This document shows positions 62,689-64,000 of a DNA stretch of 64,000 nt, one piece after another. The DNA comes from Gammaproteobacteria bacterium. GTDB taxonomy: Bacteria; Pseudomonadota; Gammaproteobacteria; Xanthomonadales; SZUA-36. A program made the position numbers and the translations under genes. Positions within the stretch are counted from its first letter, which is position 1; every line of letters begins with the position of its first letter. Location: positions 1 through 64,000 of the forward strand of contig JAJFLA010000023.1 in NCBI GenBank assembly GCA_021772935.1. The letters run 5' to 3'. The notes beneath the pieces were generated by a model. That model was not told the DNA's origin. It ran no database searches and worked only from the letters and a program-made list of their open reading frames with translations.

Positions 62689-64000
62689 ATGAGCACTAAC
62701 CCACAATTATGCAATGCCATTGCGCAGACCATATTGGATGGATTCGACAAACACTACTTTCTCTTCAGGAGATTCGGCAATGAAGCCAAATTCTGCTTTG
62801 AACATGCCGATTGGTCACGTGCCGGCGAGGGAAGAAAAGAGCGTATTCTCGGTTATGAAGAACGGGTAACCGAAACCGTCAACACTCTCAATGAACACTT
62901 TCCGGATGAAGCTGCCAATGCACTTTGGTGGCCTGATGTCAAAGCAGCCTATATCACATTACTACTAAACCACCTTCAAGCCGAATGTGCTGAAACATTC
63001 TATAATTCAGTGGTTTGTAGAGTTTTGCATAGAGATTATTATAGCAACGAGAATATATTCTGGCGTCCAAGCCTAAGCACCGAACATCTTCACGGCTCAA
63101 GTCCCTCCTTTCGTAGCTACTATCCAGGTAGCTGCGGTCTGAGACGCTGTCTGTTACAAACCGTGACCGGTTTTGATCTCAGCAACGGGTTCCAAAATCT
63201 TCGCCGGGACATACGCCGATTGGAAATCGCTATCAGCGAACAGCGACGAAAAGGCTGGAAGGCTCAACCCAACTATCAAATCCAGGTATTAGCTTCCTTA
63301 TTTTTTCGCAGCAAGGCAGCCTATATTGTCTGCCGCATCATCAACGGTGATCGTACACAAGCCCTGGTTATCCCGCTGCTTCAGGACACCGACCGGCAAA
63401 TATATGTAGATACAGCCTTGCTACGCCGCAAGCATGTCAGCATCGTTTTCAGTTTTTCACGTGCCTACTTCATGGTCGACATGGAGGTGCCTTCAGCCTA
63501 TGTAAAATTTCTTACCTCGATCATGCCCGGCAAATCACAAGTAGATCTTTATGCCATGTTAGGTTTGCAAAAGCAGGCCAAGACCCTTTTTTATCGCGAA
63601 ATGCAATACCATCTGAGTCATTCACAAGATAATTTTCAGATTGCACCTGGCGTACGTGGCATGGTGATGCTTGTCTTTACGCTGCCATCTTTTCAGTTTG
63701 TGTTCAAACTCATCAAGGACCGCTTTGACCCACCCAAGACTTCATCACGGGAGGATGTTCGTCAAAAGTATCAATTGGTCAAATATCATGATCGGGTAGG
63801 CAGACTGGCTGACACATTGGAATACTCAAATGTGGCGATCTCCCTTAATCGTATCGATGCCGAACTGCTCGAGGAATTACGTGCCAATGCGGCCGATTCG
63901 ATAGATGAGGTGGGTGATAAACTGGTTATAAAACACGTCTATATTGAACGACGCATGCAACCCCTTGATCAATACTTAGCCCAGGCCTCTGTGACAAGAC
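62689..64000 (+). CDS. aceK: Isocitrate dehydrogenase kinase/phosphatase, 3'-truncated by window edge
   Basis: At least 437 codons without a stop, read to the window end; a full AceK is ~570 aa. Segments seen include ILDGFDKHYFLFRRFGNEAK, WSRAGEGRKERILGYEERV and the ATP-binding region APGVRGMVMLVFTLPSFQFVFKLIKDRFDP, all strongly AceK. Shine-Dalgarno GAGG precedes the ATG. The enzyme reversibly inactivates isocitrate dehydrogenase to open the glyoxylate shunt. 43 bp after glpT. The shunt enzymes aceA and aceB are not in the window. Confidence 0.95.
   Translation, partial: MSTNPQLCNAIAQTILDGFDKHYFLFRRFGNEAKFCFEHADWSRAGEGRKERILGYEERVTETVNTLNEHFPDEAANALWWPDVKAAYITLLLNHLQAECAETFYNSVVCRVLHRDYYSNENIFWRPSLSTEHLHGSSPSFRSYYPGSCGLRRCLLQTVTGFDLSNGFQNLRRDIRRLEIAISEQRRKGWKAQPNYQIQVLASLFFRSKAAYIVCRIINGDRTQALVIPLLQDTDRQIYVDTALLRRKHVSIVFSFSRAYFMVDMEVPSAYVKFLTSIMPGKSQVDLYAMLGLQKQAKTLFYREMQYHLSHSQDNFQIAPGVRGMVMLVFTLPSFQFVFKLIKDRFDPPKTSSREDVRQKYQLVKYHDRVGRLADTLEYSNVAISLNRIDAELLEELRANAADSIDEVGDKLVIKHVYIERRMQPLDQYLAQASVTR

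Noticed and set aside
1-64000. CRISPR array or prophage structural genes
   Set aside because: No regularly spaced direct repeats, and no capsid, tail or terminase genes; only the integration module is phage-like.

Overview
The window looks like a chromosomal segment of a Gammaproteobacterium, probably a free-living aquatic heterotroph. Evidence is the mix of AceK, GlpT, YgiQ, a FimT/PilV/PilW/PilX minor-pilin operon, an IPTL-CTERM protein, a SPINDLY-type glycosyltransferase and a fatty-acid oxidation cassette. This is inferred from gene content; no rRNA or complete tRNA is present to fix the taxon.

Layout. 1-2300: right end of an integrated element, with an IS3-type transposase start at the window edge, a ribbon-helix-helix-like protein behind a strong promoter, a small excisionase-like protein, a tyrosine integrase and a tRNA 3'-end fragment that is the likely attachment site. 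2300-9000: a frameshifted S9 peptidase (lasso-peptide isopeptidase-like), two copies of a ~110-bp dispersed repeat flanking an IPTL-CTERM exoprotein, a ferritin-like protein and YgiQ. 9100-13000: a methyltransferase, then a four-gene operon headed by a DUF2589 protein with its own promoter and ending in a protein with an HExxH motif; this is the least understood unit here. 13000-17000: an ankyrin/metallo-beta-lactamase fusion divergent from a TetR regulator with tandem palindromic operators, and a protein with a C-terminal HU/IHF-like domain.

17300-22450: a minus-strand type IV minor-pilin operon (two GspH/PilE-like pilins, PilV, PilW, PilX) ending in a secreted protein of unknown family where PilY1 would be expected, plus a tiny zinc-ribbon ORF. 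22800-31700: a Tat-signal ThDP enzyme, an exported lipoprotein methyltransferase, a MITE inserted exactly at its stop codon, a serine hydrolase, an XRE/membrane-protein pair with phased operators, a fructosamine-kinase-like protein and an aldehyde dehydrogenase. 31900-40200: a molybdopterin oxidoreductase with a coupled unknown protein, an AGT-type aminotransferase, an MFS transporter, a GST/DoxX operon divergent from a LysR regulator, and a cupin.

40570-47850: a SEC-C/TPR/OGT glycosyltransferase translated behind an IS110 remnant, then an envelope export unit made of a MarR regulator, an RND permease fused to a LolA-like domain, and a DUF1302 outer-membrane protein, with matching MarR palindromes at both promoters. 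47985-57573: an esterase, a YheS-like ABC-F ATPase and a beta-oxidation-type operon (acyl-CoA dehydrogenase, SDR, MaoC, SDR, thiolase, quinone oxidoreductase) beside a convergent acyl-CoA-associated phosphotransferase. 57788-64000: a TonB receptor, a membrane-anchored glycerophosphodiesterase overlapping glpT, and aceK running off the window.

Metabolically the right half fits growth on fatty acids and glycerophosphodiesters: beta-oxidation yields acetyl-CoA, AceK directs it to the glyoxylate shunt, and GDPD plus GlpT supply glycerol-3-phosphate. Protein functions are assigned from recognisable motifs and family memory only; no database search was run.
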